The position numbers and the translations under genes are program-made. Positions 61,738 through 64,000 of a DNA stretch of 64,000 nucleotides are shown piece after piece (position 1 is the stretch's first letter; each line of letters opens with the position of its first letter). The stretch spans positions 75,759-139,758 of the forward strand of contig CACBFE010000002.1 in assembly GCA_902538445.1 (NCBI GenBank). Reading direction: 5' to 3'. This DNA is from an uncultured Pelagibacteraceae bacterium (lineage in GTDB: Bacteria > Pseudomonadota > Alphaproteobacteria > Pelagibacterales > Pelagibacteraceae). The notes below the pieces were generated by a model. The model had not been told where the DNA came from, ran no database searches, and saw nothing but the letters and a program-made list of their open reading frames with translations.

Positions 61738-62208
61738 ATGAGCAAACATGTACTTCCAATGCGTATAGGGGTTGGGATAATTCTTTTAAATAATTATAAC
61801 CAGGTTTTTGTAGGAAAAAGAAAAGACAACCCGGTAAATAATTGGCAAATGCCACAAGGAGGCGTTGACAAAGGAGAAGATTTCACAACAGCTATGAAAA
61901 GAGAATTAATTGAGGAAACAAGCGTTACAAATATAAAAATTTTGAAAGAAATAAATCATATGTTTGAATATGAGCTCCCAGAAAGTTTAATTGGCAAAAT
62001 TTGGAACGGTAAATTTAGAGGCCAAAAACAAAGATGGTTTATTACTAGATTTTTAGGAAATGACAATGAAATCAATTTAGATACCCGTCGTCCAGAGTTT
62101 ATTGATTGGAAATGGATAGATCCAATAAAATTACCAGAAGTTATTGTAAATTTTAAAAAAAATTTATATATCAAACTTCTTAAAGAGATAAATTTAATTA
62201 TTGGCTAA
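61738..62208 (+). CDS. rppH: RNA pyrophosphohydrolase RppH
   Basis: Nudix enzyme that removes pyrophosphate from 5' ends of mRNA, opening RNA decay by RNase E. 156 residues. The Nudix box GX5EX7REXXEE is at residues 41-60 (GVDKGEDF then RELIEE), preceded by WQMPQGG and followed by RWFITRFLG. It follows ctpA by 3 bp. The 3' end overlaps convergent atpC by 11 bp. Confidence 0.94.
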   Translation: MSKHVLPMRIGVGIILLNNYNQVFVGKRKDNPVNNWQMPQGGVDKGEDFTTAMKRELIEETSVTNIKILKEINHMFEYELPESLIGKIWNGKFRGQKQRWFITRFLGNDNEINLDTRRPEFIDWKWIDPIKLPEVIVNFKKNLYIKLLKEINLIIG

Positions 62209-62586
62209 TTTCTTTTAAAGAGTTTATTTTATAAGAAGTAATATATTGCTCTTTATCAGACAAATTGGTTTCTTGAAGTTTTTTTTCTGCATCTTTTAAA
62301 GCGCCACTTATAGAATTTTTGTCGAAGTTTTTTAAATCTTTTACAGTTGATGATAAAATTAAAAGATTATTGTTTGAAAATTCAACTGTTCCTTCGTCGG
62401 CAAAAAATTTTTTTTCATCTTGATTTCTTATTGATATAATTCCAGGTCTCAAGAAAGTGATTAATGGAATATGATCCCTTAAAATTCCCATTTCACCTTC
62501 AAATGACGGTATTGTTACCTCTATCGCATCTGACTTAAGAATTGATTTGTCTGGTGTAATTATTTCAACTGAAAATTTTTCTGACA

Positions 62587-62587
<1 letters not shown>
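62198..62587 (-). CDS. atpC: ATP synthase epsilon subunit
   Basis: Central-stalk subunit that couples rotation to catalysis and can inhibit ATP hydrolysis. 129 residues: an N-terminal beta-sandwich (SVEIITPDKSILKSDAIEVTIPSFEGEMGILRDHIPL pattern) and a short helical C-terminal pair. Last gene of the atp operon here; its start shares one base with the atpD stop (TAATG). Convergent with rppH with an 11-bp overlap. Confidence 0.95.

Positions 62588-64000
<1,413 letters not shown>

Overview
This window reads as a streamlined SAR11 (Candidatus Pelagibacter-like) alphaproteobacterial chromosome. The DNA is visibly AT-rich, with Lys, Asn and Ile codons dominant. Nearly every base is coding, many genes overlap by 1-4 bp, and the gene set is typical of SAR11: fused TRAP-TAXI transporter, SAM-II riboswitch before metX, CarD-like regulator, Coq7, FdxA and CtpA. 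I see no insertion sequence, prophage, CRISPR array or rRNA. There are two tRNA genes, Arg(ACG) and Leu(CAA). The assignment rests on gene content and style, not on a database search.

Layout. 1-8.8 kb (minus strand): a translation operon running glycosyltransferase, thrS, infC, rpmI, rplT, pheS, pheT and lepA, with lepA cut by the left edge. 8.9-16.4 kb: an alpha/beta hydrolase, an NAD(P)-binding epimerase-like protein and the glutamate synthase genes gltB and gltD. 16.6-22.7 kb: uppP, a 31-residue membrane peptide, tRNA-Arg, thiolase, a histone-deacetylase-family protein, a secreted lectin/lyase-like protein and acetoacetyl-CoA synthetase. Thiolase and the synthetase together would turn acetoacetate into acetyl-CoA. 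22.9-27.2 kb: pyruvate dehydrogenase aceE-aceF, where E1 unusually carries its own N-terminal lipoyl domain. 27.2-30.6 kb: a DMT permease, a thioesterase, an FG-GAP/ASPIC secreted protein and a Cys-rich secreted protein. 30.6-35.7 kb: two tiny genes, the TRAP-TAXI pair separated by an intrinsic terminator, and an aminotransferase.

35.9-39.8 kb: a Suv3-like helicase, a TerB-like protein, FdxA and CarD, then a convergent 23-residue almost pure Lys/Arg peptide gene. 40-46.8 kb: an acyl-CoA synthetase whose start codon lies 4 nt after the CCA of tRNA-Leu, an SBF transporter, a two-headed winged-helix regulator, a 61-residue membrane protein divergent from and overlapping yqaA at the start codons, dsbB, coq7, an HNH protein and a carboxylesterase. 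46.8-53 kb: a HIG1 protein, a TlpA-like thioredoxin, argH-lptM-lysA-plsC, and hisC-tyrA on the other strand. 53-55.6 kb: a SAM-II riboswitch with a terminator and a possible antiterminator, then metX-metW-gloB. 55.6-62.2 kb: rplU-rpmA-obgE-proB-proA-nadD-rsfS-ctpA-rppH. 62.2-64 kb (minus): atpC and atpD, with atpD cut by the right edge.

The most unusual signals are the lipoyl-E1 fusion, the riboswitch expression platform in which aptamer tail, terminator and start codon overlap, the tRNA-Leu/acyl-CoA synthetase junction, and several very short genes (17, 23, 31, 42 and 61 residues) with good translation signals or strong physicochemical character.
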